From positions 1-33,206 of the forward strand of contig DRHY01000081.1 of NCBI GenBank assembly GCA_011052985.1: a stretch of 33,206 nt of DNA, read 5' to 3'. Shown piece after piece: positions 16,906 to 24,423 of the stretch (position 1 is its first letter; every line of letters starts with the position of its first letter). This DNA is from Methylophaga thalassica (lineage in GTDB: Bacteria > Pseudomonadota > Gammaproteobacteria > Nitrosococcales > Methylophagaceae). Both the position numbers and the translations under genes were made by a program. The notes beneath the pieces are model-generated. The model saw only the letters and a list, made by a program, of their open reading frames with translations, was not told where the DNA came from and did not search any database.

Positions 16906-17272
16906 TTTATTTCCTTATAGTTGCCCACTTGATGAGCGTTATATGCACCAAATGTGTCTGCTCACTCAACCTATCTTTCTGGGCGAACGATAGCCTTTAT
17001 TGCTATGTGACTGACTTAATTAATAAATTTAATAAAAGCCACCATGAAAACAAAAAGATTAATTATGAACACTTCTTCATGCAATGATTACACCGTATGA
17101 ATATTTATTGCTTATGTTATGCACTTGAATAAAATAGTCTTGATATTGCTGAGAATTAGGTTTGGCTGTTGATTCTTGATGAGTAGAAAGATAAAAACTG
17201 TTTTCACAGAATTTTCTCACTGGGTTGATAACATCTATCTTGAACTATCATCAACAGTTCACTCCAACCTAT

Positions 17273-17313
17273 AAAATAAAGCTGGCTTACCCCCGATTAG
17301 CCAGCTTTATTTT
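17273..17313. terminator. Bidirectional terminator-like hairpin
   Basis: A perfect 15-base stem: 17273-17287 (AAAATAAAGCTGGCT) pairs with 17299-17313, loop of 11 bases. The stem begins with A residues and ends with T residues, so it could stop transcription in both directions. No gene on either side obviously needs it. Confidence 0.65.
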
Positions 17314-17413
17314 CCTCAAAGAAATGATCTCACTCATTGAAAACAACTCATTCACTATTATTTATTATTCGTATTTTCCAATGGATAATTTGCTTCGTTC
17401 CTAAGTCATATTT

Positions 17414-17502
17414 AGTGCCAGCGTTCACTGACCTGTACGTTGGCAACCTATCTGTGCAAATCTCCGTTTTGGAGTAGGGTGGCGGGATGCCACCCTTTTT
17501 TT
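17414..17502 (+). ncRNA. Putative small RNA or leader RNA with three stem-loops
   Basis: Three hairpins in a row: TGCCAGCG (17416-17423) with CGTTGGCA (17438-17445, one G-U), CTCC (17462-17465) with GGAG (17471-17474), and a terminator stem GGGTGGC/GCCACCC with a T-run. No open frame runs through it. It could be a stand-alone small RNA or an attenuated leader for the aldo/keto reductase gene that begins 54 bases later. I do not recognise it as a known riboswitch. Confidence 0.45.
17477..17502 (+). terminator. Rho-independent terminator upstream of the aldo/keto reductase gene
   Basis: GGGTGGC (17477-17483), loop GGGAT, GCCACCC (17489-17495), then seven T residues (17496-17502). This is a strong intrinsic terminator on the plus strand, closing the putative small RNA. 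Confidence 0.85.
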
Positions 17503-17556
17503 ATCTTTGAAAAAAGATAGACTAGCTATTAAGACTCAGATGAAAATGGAAAATTA

Positions 17557-18600
17557 ATGAATTACAACAAATTAGGCAACACTGATATATCAGTAAGTGA
17601 AATATGTCTAGGTACGATGACATTCGGTCAACAAAATTCAGAGCATGAGGGGCACGAACAGTTAGATTTTGCTTTAGCAAATGGAGTGAATTTTATTGAT
17701 ACAGCTGAGTTATATTCTATTCCTCCAAAAGCAGAAACTTATGGCGTGACAGAACAGATTATTGGCTCCTGGTTAACACAACGCCAAAAACGTGATGACA
17801 TTGTCTTAGCCACAAAAATAGCAGGTCCAGGTGGTGAATGGGTAAACCATATTCGTGGTGGAAATACACGATATACAAATGATTTTATTGCACAATCGTT
17901 AAATGATAGTCTTCGGCGGTTACGCACAGATTATGTGGATCTTTATCAACTGCATTGGCCAGAAAGAAATACGAATTATTTTGGCCGCTTAGGGTTTGAA
18001 ATTCATAGTGAAGAGGAAAACTTAACGTCAATGGTCGATACTTTGACAGCGCTTGAAACCCAAGTAAAAGCCGGGAAAATACGTCATATTGGTTTATCAA
18101 ATGAGACGCCATGGGGAATGATGCAGTTCATCACAACTGCAAAGGCAATGAATCTTCCTCTATGTGTTAGTGTGCAAAATCCCTTCAGCTTACTTAATAG
18201 AACTTATGAAGTAGGCTGTGCTGAAATAAGTCACCGTGAGCAAGTGGGGTTATTAGCTTATTCGCCCCTTGGGTTTGGTGTTTTAAGCGGAAAGTACTTA
18301 AATGAGCAACCTGATAATGCACGATTGACTTTGTGGCCTCACTATTCGCGTTACAGCTCTATAAATGCTGTTGAAGCTACAACGGCCTATGTTAACCTTG
18401 CAAAGGAGTTCAATTTGGATCCTGCTCAAATGGCATTAGCATTTGTCAGTTCTCGACCATTTGTGACTGCGAACATCATTGGAGCCACCTCTCTGACCCA
18501 ATTGGAATCAAATATAAACAGTCAAAATATCACATTAAGCAGTGAAGTTATGGAGAAAATTAATGCTATTCACACGCGTTATTCAAATCCCGCTCCATAA
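17557..18600 (+). CDS. Aldo/keto reductase (Tas-like)
   Basis: 347-residue NADPH-dependent aldo/keto reductase, close in length and pattern to E. coli Tas. Start MNYNKLGNTDISVSEICLGT is standard for the family. Catalytic residues are visible: Asp and Tyr in NFIDTAELY (about residues 46-54), Lys in VLATKIAG (about 84-91) and His in DLYQLHWPE (about 128-136). The C-terminal GATSLTQLESNI block binds the cofactor phosphate. It reduces aldehydes or ketones; the real substrate is unknown. The ribosome-binding site is weak. It converges on ectR with a 26-base gap and is probably not part of the ectoine system. Confidence 0.92.
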   Translation: MNYNKLGNTDISVSEICLGTMTFGQQNSEHEGHEQLDFALANGVNFIDTAELYSIPPKAETYGVTEQIIGSWLTQRQKRDDIVLATKIAGPGGEWVNHIRGGNTRYTNDFIAQSLNDSLRRLRTDYVDLYQLHWPERNTNYFGRLGFEIHSEEENLTSMVDTLTALETQVKAGKIRHIGLSNETPWGMMQFITTAKAMNLPLCVSVQNPFSLLNRTYEVGCAEISHREQVGLLAYSPLGFGVLSGKYLNEQPDNARLTLWPHYSRYSSINAVEATTAYVNLAKEFNLDPAQMALAFVSSRPFVTANIIGATSLTQLESNINSQNITLSSEVMEKINAIHTRYSNPAP

Positions 18601-18626
18601 TACAAATACAACCTATAGTATCAAGC

Positions 18627-19220
18627 TTACTTAGGTCTGACTTTAAAAGCAGGATGACTTTCAATCTCTGTGTCGTGCCTATCTAATAACCCAATATCTA
18701 GAACTGGAGCTGCGTCTATATGTTGGGCATCCATCATTTGTGCTACGCGCTTTAATGCTGAGATTATCATCGTTTGCTCCCACTCCTGTAGATCACCGAA
18801 TTGGCGAGTGAATTGGTCCTGCAATGGGATGGGGGCATTCTTCAGTAGCTCAATGGCTTCATCAGTAAGGTGAGCATGAACTTTTCTTTTATCGGTTTCA
18901 GATCGTTGTCTAAATAAAAGCTTCCGTTTTTCTAGTCGATCAACGATAGTCGTCACTGTTGCTTGGCTTAGACTCATTTCATTCGCCAATTCGCCAATTG
19001 TTATTTGCCCTTTATCTCTTAAGCTTTGTAATAGTAAGATTTGCGGTGCAGTAAGTCCCGTTGTTTTTGCAAGAAATTTTGAGTGTAAATCAGTTGCTCT
19101 GATAACACGTCGGAGGGCGACCAATACTTCTTCAATTTGATTCAACAGGTGATCCTTTTGTTCATCAGAAAGGTCAAGATTATAAACCGCTTCCAAATTT
19201 AAACCGACAGTTTTACTCAT
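18627..19220 (-). CDS. ectR: EctR, MarR-family repressor of the ectoine genes
   Basis: 197 residues from ATG 19220 (MSKTVGLNLEAVYN); a longer frame to 19307 has an unlikely N-terminus. The winged helix-turn-helix is clear: LTAPQILLLQSLRDKGQITI, GELANEMSLSQATVTTIVDR (recognition helix) and the wing RQRSETDKRKVHAHLTD. An N-terminal helical extension and a C-terminal 40 residues make it longer than typical MarR proteins, as in EctR of halophilic methylotrophs, where it represses ectABC-ask at low salt. It is divergent from ectA, and a near-perfect EctR operator lies between them (19400-19417). Confidence 0.92.
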   Translation of the reverse strand: MSKTVGLNLEAVYNLDLSDEQKDHLLNQIEEVLVALRRVIRATDLHSKFLAKTTGLTAPQILLLQSLRDKGQITIGELANEMSLSQATVTTIVDRLEKRKLLFRQRSETDKRKVHAHLTDEAIELLKNAPIPLQDQFTRQFGDLQEWEQTMIISALKRVAQMMDAQHIDAAPVLDIGLLDRHDTEIESHPAFKVRPK

Positions 19221-19399
19221 AATTTTCCATTCATATTTGATAATAAAACTCTGATCACAGGTATTACTTGGTAGTAGATAAACCAGAGGCCAGACAGCTG
19301 AATACACATAAATAACTCACTATTTTTGTAATGAAGACCAATGTAACTGTTATGTCATCAATACTATTTATAGTTTATTTGCTGGCTGGACTTTATTTT

Positions 19400-19417
19400 T
19401 ATTTAGTGTACTATACA
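19400..19417. promoter_or_regulatory. ectR: EctR operator (TATTTAGT-GT-ACTATACA)
   Basis: Two 8-base half-sites split by GT. It differs by one base from the EctR1 site that I recall from Methylomicrobium alcaliphilum (TATTTAGT-GT-ACTATATA). As there, it overlaps a probable -10 element, so bound EctR would block RNA polymerase. Confidence 0.85.
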
Positions 19418-19435
19418 TATTCACATTTAAACAAT

Positions 19436-19465
19436 GTAACGTTAAAAGTGTAAATTACACGTTAC
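19436..19465. repeat. Nested inverted repeat downstream of the EctR box
   Basis: GTAACGT (19436-19442) pairs with ACGTTAC (19459-19465), and inside it GTGTAA (19448-19453) pairs with TTACAC (19455-19460). It could be a second regulator site or an mRNA structure; no known factor is assigned. Confidence 0.55.
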
Positions 19466-19553
19466 TGCTGCTCTAGCAGCCGACAAGCTCTAATTTGTCG
19501 TTATTGTTTGTGATTAAATCCAATAGACATATAAATAATAGAGCTATTAATAA

Positions 19554-20060
19554 ATGAATCAAAATGAAACGGACGATCTCATAACACTGCGAGCACCGAC
19601 ATCAAAAGATGGTGCAGCAGCTTACAAACTAATTGAACAATGCCCACCGCTAGATACTAATTCGATGTACTGCAACCTGCTCCAGAGCAGTCATTTTTCA
19701 TCTACATCTGTGGCTGCTGAACTTGATGGCAAGATTGTAGGTTTTATCTCTGCTTATTTACTTCCTGACAACCCACAAACTTTGTTCATATGGCAAGTGG
19801 CAGTGGGTGAAGAGGCTAGGGGTAAAGGGCTTGCTAGCCGAATGCTAAAAAATATACTAAACCGAACAGCTACAAAATCAGTTACTTTCATCGAAACCAC
19901 CATAACACCGGATAACAAAGCATCATGGGCACTTTTCGAGAGCCTTGCTAAGAAATTGGATGCGCCGCTTAACAGCACAGTTATGTTTGAGCGAGATGCA
20001 CACTTCGCAGGTGAACATGAAACAGAAATGCTGGTAAAAATTGGTCCATTTGAGCTTTAG
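19554..20060 (+). CDS. ectA: EctA, L-2,4-diaminobutyrate acetyltransferase
   Basis: 168-residue GNAT enzyme, second step of ectoine synthesis: it acetylates the gamma-amino group of L-2,4-diaminobutyrate with acetyl-CoA. The acetyl-CoA binding motif is VAVGEEARGKGLASRML (about residues 82-98). The start APTSKDGAAAYKLIEQCPPLDTNSMY block is typical of EctA, including the substrate-site CPPLD and NSMYCNLLQ. Length fits the family. It is first of ectABC-ask and 51 bases before ectB. Confidence 0.97.
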   Translation: MNQNETDDLITLRAPTSKDGAAAYKLIEQCPPLDTNSMYCNLLQSSHFSSTSVAAELDGKIVGFISAYLLPDNPQTLFIWQVAVGEEARGKGLASRMLKNILNRTATKSVTFIETTITPDNKASWALFESLAKKLDAPLNSTVMFERDAHFAGEHETEMLVKIGPFEL

Positions 20061-20111
20061 TCAGCTCCCAATTTTCACAGCAAACTACGATTATTATCAG
20101 GAGAAATTTAT

Positions 20112-21443
20112 ATGAAAATTTTTGAAGAAATCGAATCAGAAGTCAGATCTTACGCACGCTCTTTTCCACGTATGTTTAATCGTGCAAAAGATGAGTTTAT
20201 CTATGATGAAGAAGGCAATGAATACATTGATTTCTTGGCAGGTGCAGGTTCATTAAATTATGGACATAACAACGACTTATTCAAAGGTAAGTTAGTTGAA
20301 TACATTCAAAACGATGGTATTACGCAAGGTTTAGATCTTCATACTCGTGCCAAGGGTGAGTTTCTCGAAAGCTTTAATGAGAATATTCTAAAACCACGTG
20401 ATCTTGATTACATCGTTATGTTTACAGGCCCTACTGGTACCAATGCCGTTGAAGCTGCATTAAAAACTGCGCGTAAATATACGGGAAGAGAGAATGTCAT
20501 CTCATTTACAAATGGCTGGCACGGTCAAACGCTAGGTTCACTTGCTGTAACCGGTAATGGTCATCATCGTGGTGGAGCGGGTATCAGCCTAGGTGGTGCT
20601 ACACGCATGCCATATGATGGTTATTTGGGTGACGACGTAGACACAACTAATTACTTAGACAAAGTGCTTTCTGATTCTAGCAGTGGTGTTGATAAACCCG
20701 CTGCTGTCATCGTAGAAACTGTTCAAGGTGAGGGTGGTATCAATGCCTGCTCGTTAACGTGGCTTAAGAGTTTGTCTGAAGTGTGTAAAAAACACGAAGT
20801 CTTACTGATTATTGATGATATTCAAGCAGGTTGCGGCCGAACGGGTACATTTTTCAGCTTTGAAGAAGCTGGTATATATCCAGATATCGTTACTGTATCT
20901 AAGTCATTAAGTGGCTATGGTTTACCATTTGCCATCGTGCTGATGAAACCAGAAATTGATCAATGGAAACCAGGCGAGCATAACGGTACGTTCCGTGGTA
21001 ACAACCACGCATTTATTACCGCAAAAGCGGCTCTTGATAACTACTGGAAAGATGATAAGTTCGCAAAAGAAGTCCAAGCCAAAGGTGATTACATTGCCCA
21101 GCGCGTAGATAAAATTGTCGAGCTGTACGGAGAAGGTAACTTTAACTCTCACGGTAGAGGTATGTTTAGAGGCATTAACTGCGTCAGTGGTGAACTGGCT
21201 GGTGCCATCACACATCATGCTTTCCAAAAAGGCTTAATTATCGAAACAAGTGGTACAGAAGATCACGTAGTGAAATTCTTATGCCCATTGACCATCAAGC
21301 AGGAAAATCTTGAAAAAGGTATCGATATTCTTGAGCAGTCTATTAAGGAAATATGCGCTAAGGCTGAGGAAATTCCTGAAGAGAAAGATTACTTTGAAGG
21401 TGATTACTCAGTAAGTGATGAAGTGGAAAAAATGCATAACTAA
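20112..21443 (+). CDS. ectB: EctB, L-2,4-diaminobutyrate aminotransferase
   Basis: 443-residue class III PLP aminotransferase that makes L-2,4-diaminobutyrate from aspartate semialdehyde and glutamate, the first committed step to ectoine. Visible blocks: FTGPTGTNAVEAALKTARK (PLP phosphate site), FTNGWHGQTLGSLAVTGN, IIDDIQAGCGRTGTFFSFE (the cofactor Asp), and the Schiff-base lysine in TVSKSLSGYGLPFA (Lys 264). The length is a little over the usual 420-430 because of an acidic C-terminal tail (EEIPEEKDYFEGDY). A good ribosome-binding site (CAGGAG) precedes the ATG. Confidence 0.97.
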   Translation: MKIFEEIESEVRSYARSFPRMFNRAKDEFIYDEEGNEYIDFLAGAGSLNYGHNNDLFKGKLVEYIQNDGITQGLDLHTRAKGEFLESFNENILKPRDLDYIVMFTGPTGTNAVEAALKTARKYTGRENVISFTNGWHGQTLGSLAVTGNGHHRGGAGISLGGATRMPYDGYLGDDVDTTNYLDKVLSDSSSGVDKPAAVIVETVQGEGGINACSLTWLKSLSEVCKKHEVLLIIDDIQAGCGRTGTFFSFEEAGIYPDIVTVSKSLSGYGLPFAIVLMKPEIDQWKPGEHNGTFRGNNHAFITAKAALDNYWKDDKFAKEVQAKGDYIAQRVDKIVELYGEGNFNSHGRGMFRGINCVSGELAGAITHHAFQKGLIIETSGTEDHVVKFLCPLTIKQENLEKGIDILEQSIKEICAKAEEIPEEKDYFEGDYSVSDEVEKMHN

Positions 21444-21459
21444 ATTTCAAATACCATAG

Positions 21460-21483
21460 TAGAGAGGAAGCCATTCCTCTCTA
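21460..21483 (+). other. Hairpin in the ectB-ectC spacer
   Basis: A perfect 9-base stem, TAGAGAGGA (21460-21468) with TCCTCTCTA (21475-21483), loop AGCCAT. No T-run follows, so it is not a normal terminator. It may protect or cut the transcript and so set EctC levels relative to EctA and EctB. Confidence 0.65.
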
Positions 21484-21525
21484 TGATTACATGAAAAATT
21501 TTCAATTAGTAATAGAGGAAATGAC

Positions 21526-21930
21526 ATGCTGGTAAGGCAGTTACAAGAAGCAGAACAAACAGACCGTAAAATTGTAGATCCAAATGGGAATTGGGATAGC
21601 ACACGCTTGTTATTGAAAGATGACAATATGGGTTTTTCTTTCCATATCACCACTATTTTTGAAGGTGCTGACTTCAGAATGCATTATCAAAACCACTTAG
21701 AATCGGTTTATTGCATCAGTGGCGAAGGTGAAGTTGAAACATTGGACGATGGCAAAAAATATCCAATTACGCCAGGAACACTTTATAACTTAGATAAGCA
21801 TGACAAACACATGTTGCGTGCGTTTAAGGAATTGAAGCTAGCCTGCGTATTCAATCCACCGCTTCATGGAACTGAAGTTCACAATAAAGATGGTGCTTAC
21901 GAGTTAGAAGCTGACACCATCAAGGGGTAA
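21526..21930 (+). CDS. ectC: EctC, ectoine synthase
   Basis: 134-residue cupin that closes N-gamma-acetyl-diaminobutyrate to ectoine. Start [14 protein letters not shown] aligns with EctC N-termini (usually MIVRNLEEA); an ATG five bases upstream is out of frame. Core blocks are all present: [40 protein letters not shown] (metal ligand region), [20 protein letters not shown] (His ligand) and the C-terminal [19 protein letters not shown]. No ectoine hydroxylase (ectD) follows, so ectoine rather than hydroxyectoine is the expected product. Confidence 0.97.
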   Translation: MLVRQLQEAEQTDRKIVDPNGNWDSTRLLLKDDNMGFSFHITTIFEGADFRMHYQNHLESVYCISGEGEVETLDDGKKYPITPGTLYNLDKHDKHMLRAFKELKLACVFNPPLHGTEVHNKDGAYELEADTIKG

Positions 21931-21946
21931 AACCTCACCTTATCGA

Positions 21947-22020
21947 ATACAGTGGCCCATTCAGGCTGCTGTATATCAATATCAAACTTATCAGCGATAG
22001 CATTCAGTGTATCTGCTGAT
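21947..22020 (+). other. Two tandem hairpins in the ectC-ask spacer
   Basis: First: 21947-21957 (ATACAGTGGCC) pairs with 21964-21974 (GGCTGCTGTAT), 11 pairs with two G-U. Second: 21990-21999 (ATCAGCGATA) pairs with 22010-22020 (TATCTGCTGAT) with one bulged T. They fill a 132-base spacer that is long for this compact operon. They may reduce or time ask expression. No T-runs follow. Confidence 0.55.
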
Positions 22021-22062
22021 GGAATAAGTAAATCCAATAAAGGATGAAATAGAGATATCACA

Positions 22063-23505
22063 ATGAGTTTTCACACGGTTGAAAAAATAGGCGGTACTTC
22101 AATGAGTAACTATGTTGCAGTTCGTGACAATGTTATTCTGAAACCTGTTCATAACGACTCACTCTACAATCGCATTTTTGTCGTTTCTGCATATGGTGGC
22201 ATTACCGATATGCTGCTGGAACATAAAAAAACAGGTCAAGCAGGTGTATACGGCTTGTTTGCTAGTGGCTTAAATGATGAAAGCTGGAAAACATCCTTAG
22301 CTGAATTGAAACAAAAAATATTTGATATCAACGCGACGTTTTATAAGAAAAAAGAGAATTTAGACAAAGCGAATGATTTCATCCTAGAGCGGCTAGATGA
22401 TACCGAACGTTGTTTGGCTGATCTCCAACGCTTGTGTCAGCATGGACATTTTGCATTGGATATACATTTAGAAACGGTTCGTGAAATGTTGGCAAGTATC
22501 GGTGAAGCACACAGTGCATGGAATATGACGCAATTACTTCAACGTGATGGAATTAACGCAAAGTTTGTCGATCTGACAGGCTGGAAAACCGATCAGCATA
22601 TTTCTTTAGACGAACGTATCGCTCAGGCATTTGAAAAAATTGATCTCGAAACTGAATTACCCATCGTTACTGGCTATGCTCATAGTCACGACGGTTTGAT
22701 GTCAACATTTGACCGCGGTTATAGCGAAATGAGTTTTAGTCGAGTGGCTGTGTTGACCAAAGCAAATGAAGCAATTATTCATAAAGAGTTCCATCTGAGT
22801 AGTGCCGATCCTCGATTAGTAGGTGAGGATAATGCTGTGCCTATCGGTCGGACAAACTATGACGTCGCTGACCAGTTAGCTAATCTAGGTATGGAAGCTA
22901 TCCATCCAAAAGCGGCTAAGGGGTTACGTCGTGATGAAATTCCATTGCGTGTTCGCAATACCTTTGAACCAGAACATGCGGGTACATTAATCACGGGGGA
23001 TTACGTGAGCTCCACCCCGTGTGTTGAGATCATTGCAGGCTGTAAAGGTGTATATGCATTCGAGCTATTCGATCAAGATATGGCAGGCAATATTGATCGT
23101 TACGATAGTGAAATTCTAGCTACGATTAAACGTTTTAGAGCACACATCATTTCAAAAGACATTAATGCTAATACGATTACTCATTACCTATCAGCGAATC
23201 TGAAAACGATTAAACGTATTAGAAATGCGCTTGAGGAACGGTTTGTTGATGCTGAAATTAATCAACAAAAAGTCGCTATTGTTTCTGCCATTGGCAGCGA
23301 TATGAAAATACCTGGTATCTTAGCCAAAACCGTAAGTGCGTTAGCCAAAGCGAATATTAGTGTACTTGCTATGCACCAATCGATGCGTCAAGTCGATATG
23401 CAGTTCATCATAAATGAAGCAGATTATGATGATGCTATCAAGAGCTTGCACAGCGTATTGGTAGAAATTCATGACCATGGAAGAGCCATATGCCTCGCAT
23501 CTTAG
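22063..23505 (+). CDS. ask: Ask_Ect, ectoine-specific aspartokinase
   Basis: 480-residue aspartate kinase of the ectoine-linked subgroup (also called ask_ect). It phosphorylates aspartate to feed aspartate semialdehyde into EctB. The N-terminal KIGGTSMSNY is the kinase motif (KxGGTS). The middle TFDRGYSEMSFSRVAVLTKA and FHLSSADPRLVGEDNAVPIG belong to the amino acid kinase fold. Two ACT-type regulatory regions lie at the C-terminus (about 310-385 and 400-475, the second VAIVSAIGSDMKIPGILAKT). These special kinases escape lysine/threonine feedback inhibition. The ATG is 132 bases after ectC. Confidence 0.95.
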   Translation: MSFHTVEKIGGTSMSNYVAVRDNVILKPVHNDSLYNRIFVVSAYGGITDMLLEHKKTGQAGVYGLFASGLNDESWKTSLAELKQKIFDINATFYKKKENLDKANDFILERLDDTERCLADLQRLCQHGHFALDIHLETVREMLASIGEAHSAWNMTQLLQRDGINAKFVDLTGWKTDQHISLDERIAQAFEKIDLETELPIVTGYAHSHDGLMSTFDRGYSEMSFSRVAVLTKANEAIIHKEFHLSSADPRLVGEDNAVPIGRTNYDVADQLANLGMEAIHPKAAKGLRRDEIPLRVRNTFEPEHAGTLITGDYVSSTPCVEIIAGCKGVYAFELFDQDMAGNIDRYDSEILATIKRFRAHIISKDINANTITHYLSANLKTIKRIRNALEERFVDAEINQQKVAIVSAIGSDMKIPGILAKTVSALAKANISVLAMHQSMRQVDMQFIINEADYDDAIKSLHSVLVEIHDHGRAICLAS

Positions 23506-24386
23506 CTGTCATAGCCTTTGTATGTATGCTTACTCCTGTTCAGCTACTGGCTGAGCAGGAAACAGCTTCAAACTTACCCACTCAAGAGCAAATGAAAACT
23601 GATGTGGGTAAGCTCGATAAACCCCTCTATACACCGTTTATTGAACGCTACGTTTTGGATGATCTTAAACAACTCAGAACGGATATGGCTGCTCAACGCT
23701 CTGAAATGATTCAAATGGTAGTAGACAAAGAATTATCGGCAGCCGATCGCGCTGTCACCTATGCCACTGACACGGTTACCTATTTTTTCTATCTTATCGC
23801 TGCCGCTTCTTCTGTATTAGTGTTGGTGGGTTGGTCTTCGATCAGAGAAATTAAAGAGCGTGTTCATACCTTGGCTGACCAAGAAATTAATAGCTTGATT
23901 AATGAATACGAAAAACGTCTCCGTGCGATAGAGCAGCAGCTGAGTAAAGAGACCCAACAAATCGAAGAAAATAGAGAGAAGATTGAACACACTCAAGAAG
24001 TTCAATCTTTATGGTTACGAGCAGGCCAAGAGTCGAATCCGGCTAATAAAATCGCCGTCTATGACCAAATTATGAGCATCAGACCATACGATGTAGAAGC
24101 GTTGACCTACAAGGCTGACGCCGTATTGGAATTAGATGAACCCCAGTGGGCGACAAACCTATGTCATCAAGCGTTAGAATCGGATCCTGATAATGGGCAC
24201 GCTTTTTATCAATTAGCATGTGCGCATACAACAATGAAACAATTTGATGAGGCATTACGCTATCTCAAACAAGCTATTCAGCGAAGTGAGACATACCGCG
24301 AGCAATGCTTAATGGATCCTGCATTGCAGCCTCTAAAAGCGCATCCCGAATTAGAGAGTGTGTTGAGTCCAAGCACCGAAAGCTAG
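23490..24386 (+). CDS. Membrane-anchored coiled-coil and TPR protein of unknown function
   Basis: 298 residues; ATG overlaps the last 16 bases of ask, so it is co-translated with it. Signal peptide (RILAVIAFVCMLTPVQLLA, cleavage about residue 21), a periplasmic stretch to about 88, one membrane helix (TYFFYLIAAASSVLVLVGW, about 92-110), a coiled coil (about 115-165, EYEKRLRAIEQQLSKETQQ) and then two or three TPR units (about 170-290; VYDQIMSIRPYDVEALTYKA, HAFYQLACAHTTMKQFDEAL). The layout suits a scaffold with a cytoplasmic TPR domain. The link to ectoine synthesis or to the symporter that follows is by position only; I know no named family for it. Confidence 0.8.
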   Translation: MPRILAVIAFVCMLTPVQLLAEQETASNLPTQEQMKTDVGKLDKPLYTPFIERYVLDDLKQLRTDMAAQRSEMIQMVVDKELSAADRAVTYATDTVTYFFYLIAAASSVLVLVGWSSIREIKERVHTLADQEINSLINEYEKRLRAIEQQLSKETQQIEENREKIEHTQEVQSLWLRAGQESNPANKIAVYDQIMSIRPYDVEALTYKADAVLELDEPQWATNLCHQALESDPDNGHAFYQLACAHTTMKQFDEALRYLKQAIQRSETYREQCLMDPALQPLKAHPELESVLSPSTES

Positions 24387-24423
24387 TGCATTAATTAGCC
24401 AAACAGTAAGTGAAGGAAATCTT

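Larger units (their letters stand above)
16906..17556. other. 650-base gene-poor region between MFS and aldo/keto reductase genes
   Basis: No protein gene is supported; short frames here lack ribosome-binding sites and known motifs. It holds the MFS promoter (minus), an AT-flanked perfect 15-base hairpin (17273-17313) and, after it, a probable small structured RNA ending in a strong terminator at 17477-17502, each annotated separately. Confidence 0.5.
19221..19553. promoter_or_regulatory. ectR-ectA divergent promoter region and ectA leader
   Basis: 333 bases holding the EctR box (19400-19417), which overlaps a -10-like TATACA (19412-19417) with TGGACT (19387-19392) as a possible -35. Downstream are a nested inverted repeat (19436-19465), and two short hairpins in the likely mRNA leader: GCTGCT/AGCAGC (19467-19480) and CGACAA/TTGTCG (19481-19500). 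Confidence 0.7.

Noticed and set aside
21931-22056. Minus-strand open stretch in the ectC-ask spacer with a fairly protein-like translation (LDLLIPSADTLNAIADKF)
   Set aside because: Short, without a clear start signal, and the DNA is better explained by two RNA hairpins on the coding strand. I do not recognise the peptide.
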